NCBI RefSeq assembly: GCF_029407905.1
Contig: NC_073627.1
Coordinates: 161,701,697 to 161,765,696, forward strand
Length of the DNA stretch: 64,000 nucleotides
Direction: 5' to 3'
Source: Bubalus kerabau
Taxonomy: Eukaryota; Chordata; Mammalia; Artiodactyla; Bovidae
The stretch's first letter is position 1, and every line of letters starts with the position of its first letter. The notes under the pieces are model-generated. The model was not told the DNA's origin. It did no database searches and saw only the letters and a list, made by a program, of their open reading frames with translations. Positions 11,115 through 22,060 of this stretch are shown piece by piece. The translations under genes were made by a program, and so were the position numbers.

Positions 11115-11392
11115 GGAGAAGGCAATGGCACCCCACTCCAGTACTCTTGCCTGGAAAATCTCATGGACGGAGGAGCCTGGTAGGCTGCAGTCCATGGGAT
11201 CGCTAAGAGTCCGACAGGACTGATCGACTTCACTTTCACTTTTCACTTTCCTGCATTGGAGATGGAAATGGCAACCCACTCCAGTGTTCTTGCCTGGAGA
11301 ATCCCAGGGACGGGGGAGCCTGGTGGGCTGCCGTCTATGTGGTCACACAGAGTCGGACACGACTGAAGTGACTTAGCAGCAGTAGCAGTATG
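11115..11392 (+). repeat. Bov-A2 SINE (dimer), sense
   Basis: Two Bov-A monomers: 'ggagaaggcaatggcacccc' to 'ttcactttcacttttcactt', then 'ggagatggaaatggcaaccc' to 'gtgacttagcagcagtagca'. Flanking AGTTCTTATAA (11,099) and AGTCTTATAA (11,395) look like a slightly diverged target-site duplication. Confidence 0.93.
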
Positions 11393-11639
11393 CTAGTCTT
11401 ATAAAACAAGGTGGAGAGTGTTCCTTGTTTACCCTGAGAGTTCCTGTGAGCTTGCTGTTTTTGTCCCTAGATTTTTGGAAGAATTGATTGGCAAAACCAG
11501 TTGGTTTCATTGTGGGGAGGCTTTTAATTTCAGATTTATTTTTTTTCATGCAAATAAAATGTTCTGATTTTGTATGTCTTCTTGGGTATATTTAGGTAAA
11601 GCATTTCCCCTTTGCTAGGCAGCAGACTCTCCTATTAGT

Positions 11640-12175
11640 AAGTGAACTGTGGTTCATGATATCTTTCTTATCTGCAAGATGTGTTGTCTCCCCTTTTAAA
11701 AATCCTTGATACTGGTGATTTGTGCTTTGTCGCTTTTTCTTAATCAGTCTGTCTAGGGGCTTATCAGTTTTATCAGTCCTTTCAAAGAGCCAACTTTTGG
11801 CTTTGTTTTTTAAAAAATTTCATATTTGCTTTATGTTTCCTTATTTTCTACTCCTTTTTCTTCCATCTGCCTTGTGTTTCGTTGGCTATGCTTTTTTTTC
11901 TGGTTTCTTGAGGGAGAGGCTCAATTGATTTTAGCCTTCCTTCTTTTCCAGTATATGTGTTTAAGGCTTTAAGTTACCATCTAAACACAGTTCGCTGGGT
12001 CCCACAAGCTTGAATAAGCCAAATTTTCATTATCTTTTATGTAAAAGTATTTTCTAATTTACATTGTGTTTTTAAAGATTATTCATGAAATTCTACAAGA
12101 AGTATGTCATTTATGTTCCCAATGTTTGGGGAGGTTTTTCTAGTGACCCTTTTTTGATCTCTATGAATTCCATGA
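11640..12175 (-). repeat. L1 ORF2 fragment, antisense
   Basis: 'tttatcagtcctttcaaaga' followed by 'gccaacttttggctttgttt' is the reverse complement of a well-known L1 ORF2 stretch, and 'ttcgctgggtcccacaagct' follows in the expected order. Many frame breaks. Confidence 0.75.
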
Positions 12176-12179
12176 AGAG

Positions 12180-12490
12180 CCCCGTCTTAGTCTTTTGGGG
12201 CTACGGTTATAAATACCATAGACTAGCTGATAAACAGAAAGTTGTTTCTTATAGTCCTGGAGGCTGCAGAGTCCCAAGATCACCAGCAGGTGCCACGTCT
12301 GGTGAGGCCTGTTTCCTGGTTCCTAGACTGCCTGCTGCTTCTCCCTGTCCTCGCAGCACGGGAGCCCATTCCCTCCTGACCTGACCCCTCCCAGAGTCCC
12401 TGCCTCCTAGGATCATCACCACGTGCAGGGTGAAATTTGAGGGCACATAAACCATCAGCCCATTGCAATCCGTAAGTATACCCTGCATTC
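12180..12490. repeat. Old interspersed repeat inside the L1
   Basis: 'gtcttttggggctacggtta', 'tcttatagtcctggaggctg', 'aggtgccacgtctggtgagg' and 'ccctgtcctcgcagcacggg' belong to the same broad repeat type as 1,445-1,870. The family name is not certain. Confidence 0.45.
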
Positions 12491-14022
12491 GTTCAGTGCT
12501 TTGAAATAATTCGAGCTTTCCTAAGGACCCAATACATATTCATTTTGTTATATGTCCTTGGGCTCTTGAAAATAATATGTATCAGTAGGAATGCAGTGTT
12601 ACGTGCCTATCAGTTAGATCAGGTTTCTCAATCGTAATTCAGATTTCAGTAGCCATGTTGAATAAAGCAGAAGTAGGCGAAATTACCTGTAATATATTTT
12701 ATTTTTACACTCTCAACATATGATTATTTCACTGTGTAATCAACATAATAAAACCTAATGAAATATTTTACATTCATTTTTTCATGCTAAGCCTTTCAAA
12801 TCCAGTGTGTGTTTCATGCTTGCAGCACATCTCATTGTCGAGCCAGTCGCATTTCAGGTACTTCGTGGCTGCAGGTGACTACGTACCAGGGAGCCCAGCT
12901 GCATGGGATATGTGCCTTTAATGTCTCCCACTGCAATTATGAACTTGGCTGTCACTCCTTTTCTATTTCTGTCAGTTTTTATGCATTGATATTTTGAGGT
13001 TATGTTATTAGGTACATTCAAATTTAGAATCCTCATCTTCTTGGTAGACTGAACTTGTATTAGTATGAGATGCTCCTCTCTATCACTAGTAATGCCTCTT
13101 ACTTCAGACACTATTTGACGGTGATATTGCCACGTCAGTTTTCTGTCCTTGTTGGCCTGGGTATCTTTTACTTTCACCTGTCTGTGGTCTTCCATCTTAA
13201 CATGTACCTCTGTGAATAGTGTATAGTTTTCATTTTCCTCAGTTTGACACTTTTTATCCTTTAATGAGAATATTTGCTCTATTTATAGTGTTGATATTTC
13301 AGTCTGTAGATGCCATGTGACTGTGTGTCTTCTGTTCGCCCCACCTAGTCTGTGCTCCTTTATCTTGCCATCCTTTAGAAGTGTGAGGTGTTTCTCTGGT
13401 TCTGTGCTCCTCTGTCAGGTTGTTGGGGGCACATTCGCACACACAGCGCGTGTTTTACATTGAAGTCTAACTTAGCACTTTTACTGCCTCCCTGACACGA
13501 CTGTTTCCTCCTTGTCACTGCTATCCTTTAAAATTTTAGATATATTTTTGGCGTTATCATCATTGTAGAGTTAATATTTACCCTCACAGTTACCTCATTG
13601 TTGGTCTTTCCTTGTTTTTTATATTTCAGTCAGAGACTACTTTTCTTTCTCCCAAAGCACTGCCTTGATATTTTTTTAGTTCATGCCTGTGGGTGATGAG
13701 TTGTCTCATTTCCATTTGCCCTAAAAGTCTTCATTTTGCTTTCACTTTCGAAGAGTGTTTTTGTTGAGTATAGAATTCCAGGTTGGTGGTTATTTCTTAT
13801 TCAGCATTTTACAGATGCCAGTCCATTATCTTCTGACTTCCTTTGACTTGAAAAGTCAGCTTTCAGTGTTGCTGTGCCATTAAAAGCCACTCCTTTTTTC
13901 CTCTGAGCGCTTGAACATTTTCTTCTTCCCTTCGACACCCACAGAGCTGCTGAAACCAATGTGTAGTTTTCATTTTTGAGTCAATGCTCTGATTCTTGAA
14001 CCAACTCTTGCCACTGTCCCTG
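12491..14022 (-). repeat. L1-derived AT-rich sequence, antisense
   Basis: 'ggttatgttattaggtacat', 'ttgttgagtatagaattcca' and the following text resemble reverse-complement L1 ORF2 sequence that continues the 11,640 fragment. Decayed, with no long frame. Confidence 0.55.
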
Positions 14023-14653
14023 TCAGTCAGTTCAGTCGCTCGGTGTCTGACCCACTGCAACCCCACAGACTGCAGCACACCAGGCTTCTCTGTCCATCAC
14101 CAATACCTGGAGCTTGCTCAAACTCATATCCATCGAGTTGGTGATGCCATCCAACCATCTCATCCTCTGTCGTCCCCTTCTCCTCCTGCCTTCGGTCTTC
14201 CCCAACATCAGGATCTTTTCCAATGAGTCGGTTCTTCGCGTCAGGTGGCCAAAGTATTGGAGCTTCATCATCAGTCTTTCCAATGAATATTCAGGACTGA
14301 TTTGTTTTAGAATTGGCTGGTTGGATCTCCTTGCAGTCCACGGGGCTCTCAAGAGTTTTCTCCAACACCACAGTTCAGAAGCATCGATTCTTTGGCCTTC
14401 AGCCTTCTTCATGGGCCAACTCTCACATCCATACATGACTACTGGAAAAACCATAGGTTTGACTAAATGAACCTTTGTCAGCAAAGTAATGTCTCTGCTT
14501 TCTAATATGCTGTCTAGGTTTGTGATAGCTTTCCTTCCAAGGAGCAAGCGTCTTTTAATTTCACCATCTGCAGTAATTTTGGAGCCCAAGAAAATAAAGA
14601 CTGTCACTGTTTCCATTGTTTCCCCATTTATTTGCCATGAAGTGATGGATCTA
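14023..14653 (-). repeat. BovB LINE fragment, antisense (left part)
   Basis: Reverse complement of the BovB C-terminal region and 3' end. The - strand reads through a stretch like MVFPVVMYGCESW and ISPEYSLERLMMKLQYFGHL. It is continued at 14,925 after a Bov-A2 insertion. Confidence 0.92.
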
Positions 14654-14924
14654 GGAGAAAACAATGGCACCCCACTCCAGTACTCTTGCCTGGAAAATCC
14701 CATGGATGGAGGAACCTGGTGGGCTACAGTCCATGGGGTCGCTAAGAGTCGGACACGACTGAACGACTTCACTCTCACTTTTCACTTTCATGCACTGGAG
14801 AAGGAAATGGCAACCCACTCCAGTGTTCTTGCCTGGAGAATCCCAGAGATGGGGGAGCCTGGTGGACTGCCATCTATGGGTCGCACAGAGTCGGACACGA
14901 CTGAAGCCACTTGCAGCAGCAGCG
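14654..14924 (+). repeat. Bov-A2 SINE nested in BovB
   Basis: A complete two-monomer Bov-A2 splits the antisense BovB. The uninterrupted BovB at 25,380-25,440 shows the empty site. The host sequence on the two sides repeats GATGGATCT / GATGGGGCT, a 9-base imperfect target-site duplication. Confidence 0.93.
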
Positions 14925-15025
14925 GATGGGGCTGGATGCCATGATCTTCATTTTTTGAGTGTTGAGTTTTATGCCAGCTTTTTCACTCTCCTCTTTCACT
15001 TTCATTAAGAGGCTCTTTAGTTTCA
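14925..15025 (-). repeat. BovB LINE fragment, antisense (right part)
   Basis: Continuation of the BovB after the Bov-A2: 'tgccatgatcttcatttttt' to 'cattaagaggctctttagtt'. Confidence 0.88.
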
Positions 15026-15138
15026 GCCCCTGGAGGCATTTCTTATTCCCCTTTCTGTCTTTTCTCTACCATGAGGGGCCACATTTTAACAATGTGGTTT
15101 AACAACAGGCTCCTTTGCTATATTCTATACTTTTTTCC

Positions 15139-15176
<38 letters not shown>

Positions 15177-15480
15177 AACCTATCTGTTCTTCAGTTCACT
15201 GATCCTCTCTTCAGCTACGTCCAATTTGATGTTAAGCCCAGAGACTGGGTTCTTAAATTCAGTCACTGTTATTTGAAAGTTCTAGAATCGGGTTTGATTC
15301 TCAGAAATTTTTCCTTTTGTCAAGTATATTTTTGAACTGGTGAAGTTTGCATCTGATACCTCTAGCATACCTCTGATATGCTGATACACATCTGATACCT
15401 CTGGATCGGTTTCAGTTCTTTTTCTCTTGGTCCTGTTTGTTGTTACACCCTTTTTGCTTGTTTTGGTTGCATGTTGGACA
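15026..15480 (-). repeat. L1-like sequence, antisense, with (AT)n
   Basis: Text such as 'ctgttcttcagttcactgat' and 'tctagaatcgggtttgattc' resembles antisense L1. A pure AT dinucleotide run lies at 15,142-15,173. With 11,640-14,022 it brackets the BovB, so the order of insertion was L1, then BovB, then Bov-A2. Confidence 0.5.
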
Positions 15481-17654
15481 TTATCTATGGAAAACCCTAG
15501 AGTTTCTGGTGATGCTGTCTTCTCCAGAGGTTCCTCTGAGGCAGACCTCTAGTGGGGACAGAGACGTCTGTTCACTCAGGGCCTGAGTGACTTGAGGCTG
15601 GGGTGTCCTTGTAAGCTGAGTCTCAGCAGCCTTCACCCACCTTCCCCCCGACCGCAGGGAGGAGCCCTCCAGCATGTCCATCTGGAAGCCTGGGATGCCT
15701 CCCATGGCCTCTTCTCGGCCAGTCCTGAGGCCCACCATCTGTCTCCCGAGCACCACGAGGTGATTGATACTCAGTGCTCAGCCGGTTTGGGCAGAGTGTT
15801 GGGTACGTTTTCTGTGCCTCCCTTTTCTTGGGGAGCTTAGTCTCTAACATCCGGACTGACTTGTCAGGCCTGAGCTCGAATTTTTGTCTTCCCAGCCCAA
15901 GGAACCACCCAGAGCTGTGTTAGCCAGTACCCTCTGCTTGACTTTTCCCCTGCCTTTTCTTCCAAGAGTCAGCTTTGTTCAGATGCCGCGAGGGAAGGAG
16001 TGGCCCTCTCAGTGTCCAGCTCCCTCACTGGGCTTTTGTTTGAAATCTTGGATTGTGGCTGCCTAAGGACCTCTTTTTAAAGTGTATTTAGCTTCTCTAG
16101 CTCTTGGTAGGCTGACCCACAAGCTGCCTGTGTCTATAACTGGAAGTGGGGAAGCCCTGGGTGTCTTCTCTCATCTGAAGCCACATGTAAAATTCACAGT
16201 AATTATATTGATCATCTTTCATACCGGGGAAAACAAGAACCAGAGGTCCATGCTTAGTACCCACGGTTGTGTTCTTGATCAGAATCCCCAGCTTCCCTGG
16301 GCTGTGTCAGTGCCACTTCAACTTGGGAAGAAGGTGGAGCAAGCGGCCCATGCGGCCTGGGGACAGAGGAGCCGGTCTGCCCTCTTCCCCTGCCCCTGAC
16401 GGCCCAGGGCAGGCCTTGTGATGACGGGCTGCTTGTGGTCCAGGAGAAGGCTGAGGAGGCAAGGGTTGCATGAACTGTATTCTGTGACGTGGTCACATGC
16501 GTGTTTCCTTTTTCAGTTTGAAAAAATGACTGCTTTTAGTCTTCCCTCCAGTTTGACTTTAAGGTTGAAAATGAAGATTTTATTCTTAAAGTTGAGCACA
16601 GTGATTTTACAGTCTTTTTGAAAGCAACAGTTGAGGTTTTAAAAAGACATCTCCGAGAACTCCAGCAGATAAAGCGAAAAAAAAGAGAATGTGTTCAGCG
16701 TGAACTGCGGGCGGGACCCCAAACTGTACTCTGTCCCTCCCAGAGTCTGTAATTGCTGAGATGGGTGGATAGAGGGTCCCAAGCACCCTGGGGACCGAGG
16801 TCCTCAACTGAGAGCTGAGGTCCCAGCTGAGCCAGGAGCAGTGTGGCCTGTGCCCTGGTGAGTGGAGAGCCGCGAGGCTGGGAGTGGGGCCAGGAGAGGG
16901 GGTGGGAGACTCGGGCGCGGAGGTAGGGGCAGCACCTGGCTGGGTCTGGGAGGCGCGGGCTGTCACGGCTCGAGGCAGGGACACCCCTGAACCTCCACCG
17001 TGCAGCCACCACAGGGCAGAGTTGTCTGGCATCCCAGGGTCGAAGTTAAGAGGGCGAGTTCACAGCAGATTGACGGAACTCCTGTATCCACTGTGGGTTC
17101 ATTTTAAGTGCCTGGAGCGAGGTTGGTCAAGCCCTTGCTGAGCTCGAGTGAGGGAGTCAGTCAGGGAGGACCGAGCTCAGGGTGAGAGTGAGGGGCAGCT
17201 AGCGCGGTGAGTCCTCCTCACCTGAGTGGGTTCTGGGGGCACCCTTGAGTTCAGGGGTGCCCTTTCAGTAGCCTCACTGGAGACTTGTTTGGGGGGTGAA
17301 GGAGGCAGAAGCCCACTTAGAAGACATGCTCATTCCTAGTGCTGGTGGTTTCTGAAGCAGTTTATACTATTTGGTTCGACTGTGAACCAGTATCCTTGCA
17401 GGGTTATGTTTGACGGTGGGCCTGAGCTGTGGGCATGGCTTTCCTTCTCCCACACACCACACTCCCCTGACGTCTTTTTGGCAGCCCCTCCCCTCTCTGT
17501 GCACCCCTGATGATGGGCCTGAGCCCAGCCCCCCTGTTACCATGGAGCCCCTTGTGACTGAGTGGGTTTCAGGTTCTGGGCTCCTGGGAGACATGCTGGA
17601 GGCAGAGCCTTCGTGCCATTTCTTCTAGAGACAGCAGTGCTGATGGTCATAGTG
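15481..17654. other. No gene recognised
   Basis: Mixed unique-looking sequence. Open frames on both strands are short and carry no recognisable domain. No splice-bounded liprin exon could be found here although exons upstream of 19,119 would be expected in this direction. Confidence 0.5.
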
Positions 17655-17790
17655 TGAGAGCAGTGTGTGTGAGAGTGGTGTGTGAGAGCGGGGTGTGTGA
17701 GAGCGGTGTGTGAGAGTGGTGTGTGTGAGAGTGGTGTGTGAGAGTGGTGTCTGAGAGTGGTGAGTGTGAGAGCAGTGGTTGTAGTGTGAA
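17655..17790 (+). repeat. Minisatellite, GTGTGTGAGAGYGGT-type units
   Basis: Roughly nine tandem units of 14-17 bases built on 'gtgtgtgagagtggt', alternating GAGAGTGG and GAGAGCGG variants, decaying into 'gagcagtggttgtagtgtga' at the right edge. Confidence 0.85.
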
Positions 17791-19118
17791 TAGCGGTGGC
17801 CGTAGTGTGAGATCGGTGGTGATAGCTCCAGTGCTGAGCTATCTAACCGTGAAACAGCAGTTGCCCCCGAGTGGGGGACTGCCCCCATACGCGAGGATGG
17901 GTCGCAGAAGGGCCCGCCTATGGGCACTTTTCCAGCGCTGCAACCCCAAGGCAAAAGCCAAGACAAGGAAGACCTCGGCCTCGGCCCAAGTTCTGGAAGC
18001 GGAGTGGACTGACGTGAGAACAGCTGGGGGCTGGGCCCGTGGGATTGTCCCTTACCCAGTGAAGCATTGGGGCTGTGTTTCATTTTGTTAGCATGGTTGT
18101 GGGCCCTGCCGGGGGTCCCTGCCAGCCAGGGCGTTTTGGTCTTCTGGGCAAGATCGACCCCAGCAGGTTGACCTTGTAAGTGGTTGTGCAGGTGCTGCGT
18201 GGAGGATGGCCGGGGGCCCCACCTTCTGAAGGGAAACGCTGGCTGGAGGAGTCACTGGGGCACGTGGATTGAGCTATAGAGTCAGTCCTTGAAGCAGAAA
18301 GGCTAAGCCCCTTATCGTCTCCCATCTTACAAAGCACAGAACAGTGTGTCCAGTATTTTAATGATGGCTACCTACTGCTTACATGTATAACATACACCCT
18401 CATAGTTCACATGTCTACTACATGCCTCTTACAAGTGTTGGGCAGTGTTCTAGGTGCTGAATGCTCAGTGTGTAGTAGGGGATATGCAGCCCAGGATTTT
18501 TTTATGTGTGTGAAGAAAAATAGAAGAATGAAAGATGCCGTGTGGTTCAGTTTGAGCAAGTTCACCACGTAGATGGCACCGTGTGCACGAAAATTGTGAT
18601 AAAATACATAAAACATGAATTTAACCCTTTAACCAGTTTATTGAATGACTGTGTGACTTCAGTGGGGTCAGGCTAACAGATGGCTGTGGGGTGCCATCAG
18701 CCTTTTTCCCAGAGGAACACTCCAAAGCCTGGTGGCCTTGTAGATCTTCCCTTTCTTCTGCCCTGTCCCCAGTGGTTCTAGGTCACTGGTCTGTGTGTCG
18801 TTTAAGAACCTCTTTGTCCAGTTTGTTGTTAGGTTTATGTTTAGGAAAGTTTCTCAGACTTCCCTGGGTCTTGAGAAGGCAGGCTTGGATTCCAGGTTCT
18901 CCCCTGCCGCGTGCCTGCCAGATCGAGGTGGAGGCTAAAGGCTGGTCTGAGTTGTGGTGGTCTGTGTGGTCTTGGGGTCAGTGGACCCCTCTTCTCTGGA
19001 GGGGCAGGGAGACCCTCTGTGTGGAGGCTGGAGAGACTTGACAGGGTCAGTCTTCAGTCTCGCTCTCTTTTTAATTTGTGTTTGCATTTAGTTACTTACT
19101 CATTTAACTGTTTTCTAG
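17791..19118. other. Upstream flank / intron-like sequence, no exon seen
   Basis: Includes a small L1-like scrap at about 18,590-18,640 ('aaaattgtgataaaatacat'). It would be intron 5' of the first liprin exon found. No earlier liprin exon is visible. Confidence 0.5.
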
Positions 19119-19220
19119 GAGTTGGCATCACCTACGGAAGAAGTCAGTGCATGCCAAGAGCAGCTTCTAGCAAGAGGAAAAGAGATTGCCGAGATGAGAG
19201 CTGAAAGGAACAACACCAGG
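19119..19220 (+). pseudogene. PPFIA1: Liprin-alpha exon A: end of first coiled coil
   Basis: Acceptor 'ttttctag', donor AGG|gtcagt, 102 bases, phase 0 both ends. It encodes 34 residues ending in KEIAEMRAERNNTR, the conserved EEIAELKAERNNTR region. No stop. The first half (ASPTEEVSA) is more diverged than expected for this conserved protein. Confidence 0.88.
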
Positions 19221-19469
19221 GTCAGTAGGGGGATTCTCACGTGTGGACAGTTGCCCCACGGGGGTCACCACTGGGTTCCGTGTTGCTGTCTTTAAACTCT
19301 GTCTGGTTTTCAAGTCATTTTTCACATCTTCCCACTGAGCAGACCGGGGTGGATCAGATCGGGGTTCTCATACTTTGCTTCAAATTGATGATGAGAGCTA
19401 ATATAATTTTAGTACATTTGAGGGGGGAGTTCTCTTAACTTACATTTTTGTCCATGCTACAGTGTGTGT

Positions 19470-19556
19470 GAGGTCTTAGTTCCCCGACCAGGGATTAAAA
19501 CTCAGGACCCCTGCAGAAGTGTGGAGTCTTAACTACTAGGCCACTGGGGAAGTCCA
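19470..19556 (-). repeat. CHR-type SINE, antisense
   Basis: 'ttagttccccgaccagggat' and 'actaggccactggggaagtc' between liprin exons A and B. Confidence 0.8.
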
Positions 19557-19691
19557 CTCTAACTTTCGACTGAACTGGCGGGATTGCGACTTGCCTTAGC
19601 ATGGTTTCGGTGTTAGCATGAGGCTGAGAGGAGTTATCGGCCCTGAATTCAAGTATGAGGTTGAAGGTGTTCCTTTGGCCCCGCCCTGCAG

Positions 19692-19856
19692 CTGCTGCTG
19701 GAGCACCTGGAATGCCTGGTTTCACGCTATGTGCCGTCCCTCCGGATGAAGATGGGCAAGCAGAAGGCGCAGTCCCCGGCCGGCATGAGAAGCGAGGTGG
19801 AGGTGCTCACGGCCCTGAAATCACTGTTTGAGTACCACAAGGCCCTGGACGAGAAG
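19692..19856 (+). pseudogene. PPFIA1: Liprin-alpha exon B: LLLEHLE...ALDEK
   Basis: Acceptor 'ccctgcag', donor AAG|gtaccc, 165 bases, phase 0. Encodes LLLEHLECLVSR, an SPAGM-SEVEVL core and a KALDEK end. Open throughout. Substitutions such as YVP for the usual HER after LVSR indicate relaxed constraint. Confidence 0.92.
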
Positions 19857-20011
19857 GTACCCGCCACCCGGCCGTCCTGGATTTGGACACTTGCTGCCTT
19901 GTTAGGTGGATGATGCATGTATTTATGTAACTGGTTGACTTTTGAGCTTCTTGAATTCTTGTAAATACATTTTTTCTGTAAGAAGTCAGAATGTTATATG
20001 GTTAAAAAGTG

Positions 20012-20222
20012 TTGCCTGTGTACATGCTCAGTCATGTCCAAGTCTTTGCGACCCTGTGGACTGTAGCCCACCATGCTCCTCTCTCCCTGGGACTTCCCAG
20101 GCAAGAATACTGGAGTGGGTGGCCATCTTCTACTCCAGGGGATCTTCCCGACCCAAGGATAGAACCTGCCCTCTTGCATTGGCAGGCGGATTCTTTACCA
20201 CTGATCCACCTGGGAAGCCCCA
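20012..20222 (-). repeat. Bov-tA SINE, antisense
   Basis: 'gctcagtcatgtccaagtct', 'gtggactgtagcccaccatg' and 'tgatccacctgggaagcccc' between exons B and C. Confidence 0.94.
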
Positions 20223-20509
20223 GGTAAAAAGTATTAGTTGGCATAAATGTCTCAAGATTTATTGTATTCTGTATATCAATTTGCAATTAAAAACTAGGTA
20301 ATAGGATTATTTTAGGAACTTTTTTTTCCCTCTCTAACTTAGAATTTAAAGCTGTTAATAAGCAGATTTTCTTGACGTTAAGATCAATGAGATGTATTAA
20401 ATGTCTTCTGTTACAGTAGCCGTGTTAAATTAGGGTGAGTGTACACTAAGACGTGCACTAACATATATACACACTTCAACACACAGTGACTCGGCCCCTT
20501 TTATTTCAG

Positions 20510-20582
20510 TTGAGAGCGATTACGAGGAGCACTTGAAAGGTGTAGTTTGTTAGAAGAAGAATTAGGTGCCACACATAAAGAG
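20510..20582 (+). pseudogene. PPFIA1: Liprin-alpha exon C, destroyed
   Basis: A hidden relic. After acceptor 'ttatttcag' the 73 bases still encode RLRGALERCSLLEEELGATH then KE when read back from the 3' end. The family exon is 75 bases, so two bases are missing near the 5' end, where an in-frame TGA (20,511-20,513) now replaces the V-R start. The donor has become GAG|ATAAGT instead of GTAAGT. Because the normal exon is 25 whole codons, skipping it would leave the reading frame intact. Confidence 0.85.
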
Positions 20583-20952
20583 ATAAGTTTGATCAGTCAT
20601 CGTGTAATTTCCGTGAAGGGTTTGTCATTTGTATCCTTTCATTTAAAAGAAGTATGAAGGCTGTAGTGGACATCAGATGTTATTTATCTTTCTGATTGAG
20701 GACCCTCCCACTTGGGTTATTTTAATGACTAGTAACCTAGACTTGTGGCTCAGAGCTGCAGAATCGCTTAAGTACCCCTTTGTCCAGTAGAAGACAAAAT
20801 TCTGACTCTAATCACCTGGTTCTCTTTGGGATGGATAGCATCACCATGTATTTTCTTTTTATGCTGTATTTCAGTTTTGAGTTGAGTTTTTCCAAATGGA
20901 GTTTTGCTGTCTTGACTTATTTCTTTATTCTGATTCAAACTTTTGGTTTTAG

Positions 20953-21054
20953 CTGATGATTCTTAAAGAGAAGAAAAACCCGGAAAAGATACTGATGGAC
21001 GGGGTGCTTGATGTAAATCCCAAGCAAGAAAACATGCCAAGCGCCGATGGAAAG
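20953..21054 (+). pseudogene. PPFIA1: Liprin-alpha exon D: LMILKE...DGK
   Basis: Acceptor 'ttggttttag', 102 bases, phase 0. Encodes LMILKEKKNPEKIL, DGVLDVN and a short acidic end. The donor is AAG|GCAAGT, a GC-type donor with otherwise ideal context, the permitted minor class. This stretch is characteristic of PPFIA1. Confidence 0.87.
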
Positions 21055-21273
21055 GCAAGTCCCCGGTCCCACTCGATCTGGTTCTCGTCTTACCATCCAG
21101 TCTGTGCAGGGCTGTTGGGACCTCTCACCAAAGCACCATGTAGTTCTGTGAGACTGTGGCAGTCGTGTGAGCTCCAGAGCACAGAAGGCAGTTTTGACCT
21201 CACCGGTTGCCCGGAAGTGCTGTGTTCCCTGCCTCCCAAAACAAGGCTGTCTAAGGCTTCCTTTCCCCCTTAG

Positions 21274-21495
21274 AGAACCCGCGACGGCTCTCTGGCTCGG
21301 GTGATCCAGCTCCAGGAAATCATAAACAACCAATTGCGGGACAGCCAGATGAAGGAGCTCCTGAGCCAGATGAAGGAGCTTCTGGCAGCCCTCTCTGCCC
21401 AGGTGACAGAGATGGAGGAGGACCTGGACACGGCCAGGAAGGACCTCCTCAAGTCCGAGGAAGTAAACGTGAAACTAGAGCGGGACCTCCGCGAA
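21274..21495 (+). pseudogene. PPFIA1: Liprin-alpha exon E: coiled coil with internal 21-base duplication
   Basis: Acceptor 'ccccccttag'-type at 21,272-21,273, donor GAA|gtgagt, 222 bases, phase 0, fully open. It encodes the VIQLQEII and LEEDLDTARKDL-like coiled coil. The codons for QMKELLS are present twice in tandem (21,346-21,366 and 21,367-21,387), adding seven residues, i.e. one heptad. About five residues (the SHEED segment of the family) are lost after DGSL. Confidence 0.9.
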
Positions 21496-21784
21496 GTGAG
21501 TGACGGTGGACGTGTCTGTTGTCCTGAGGTGGAATGTGGGTCCCTTGTTCTCCCGGTGGTCTCAGCCTGGGGATGGCTGCGTGAGCAAGAGCAGAGCTCT
21601 GGCGAGACCGCAACTGGCTGCCTCCCCACCTCTGCGTCGAGGTCTCGGGGTAGAAGAGGCCTGGTCCAGGCGGTCCGTTGGCAGTGGACCAACATAAGGG
21701 TAGCCCTAGCGCTGTGCTGCACCCTGGGTGTGGGCTGCTCATTTCTACAAGTTCTAGGGGGCCTAGTGTGTTCCTTTTTAAAAA

Positions 21785-22060
21785 GTTCATTCATCCATTC
21801 ATTCATTGATTTGAGTATAGTTGCTTTACACTGCTGTGTCAATTTCTGCTGTACAGCAAAGTGAATCAATCATAAATATACACATATATATACACACACA
21901 CACACATCTCCTTTTTTAGATTTCCTACCCATTAACTTCACCACAGAGCACTGAGTAGAGTTCCCTGTGCTGTACAGTAGGTCCTTACTCATTGTTGACT
22001 TTATGCATAGTATCAGTAGTGTATATGTGTCAACCCCAGTCTCCCAGTTCATCCCCCTAC
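21785..22060 (-). repeat. L1 3'-end fragment, antisense, with (CA)n
   Basis: 'gttgctttacactgctgtgt', 'ttctgctgtacagcaaagtg' and 'ttccctgtgctgtacagtag' are the reverse complement of the 3' end of ruminant L1 elements, interrupted by a TA/CA dinucleotide run near 21,880-21,906. Confidence 0.7.

Noticed and set aside
17625..18083. A - strand frame with histidine/serine/threonine repeats
   Set aside because: Produced by the GT-rich minisatellite at 17,655-17,790.
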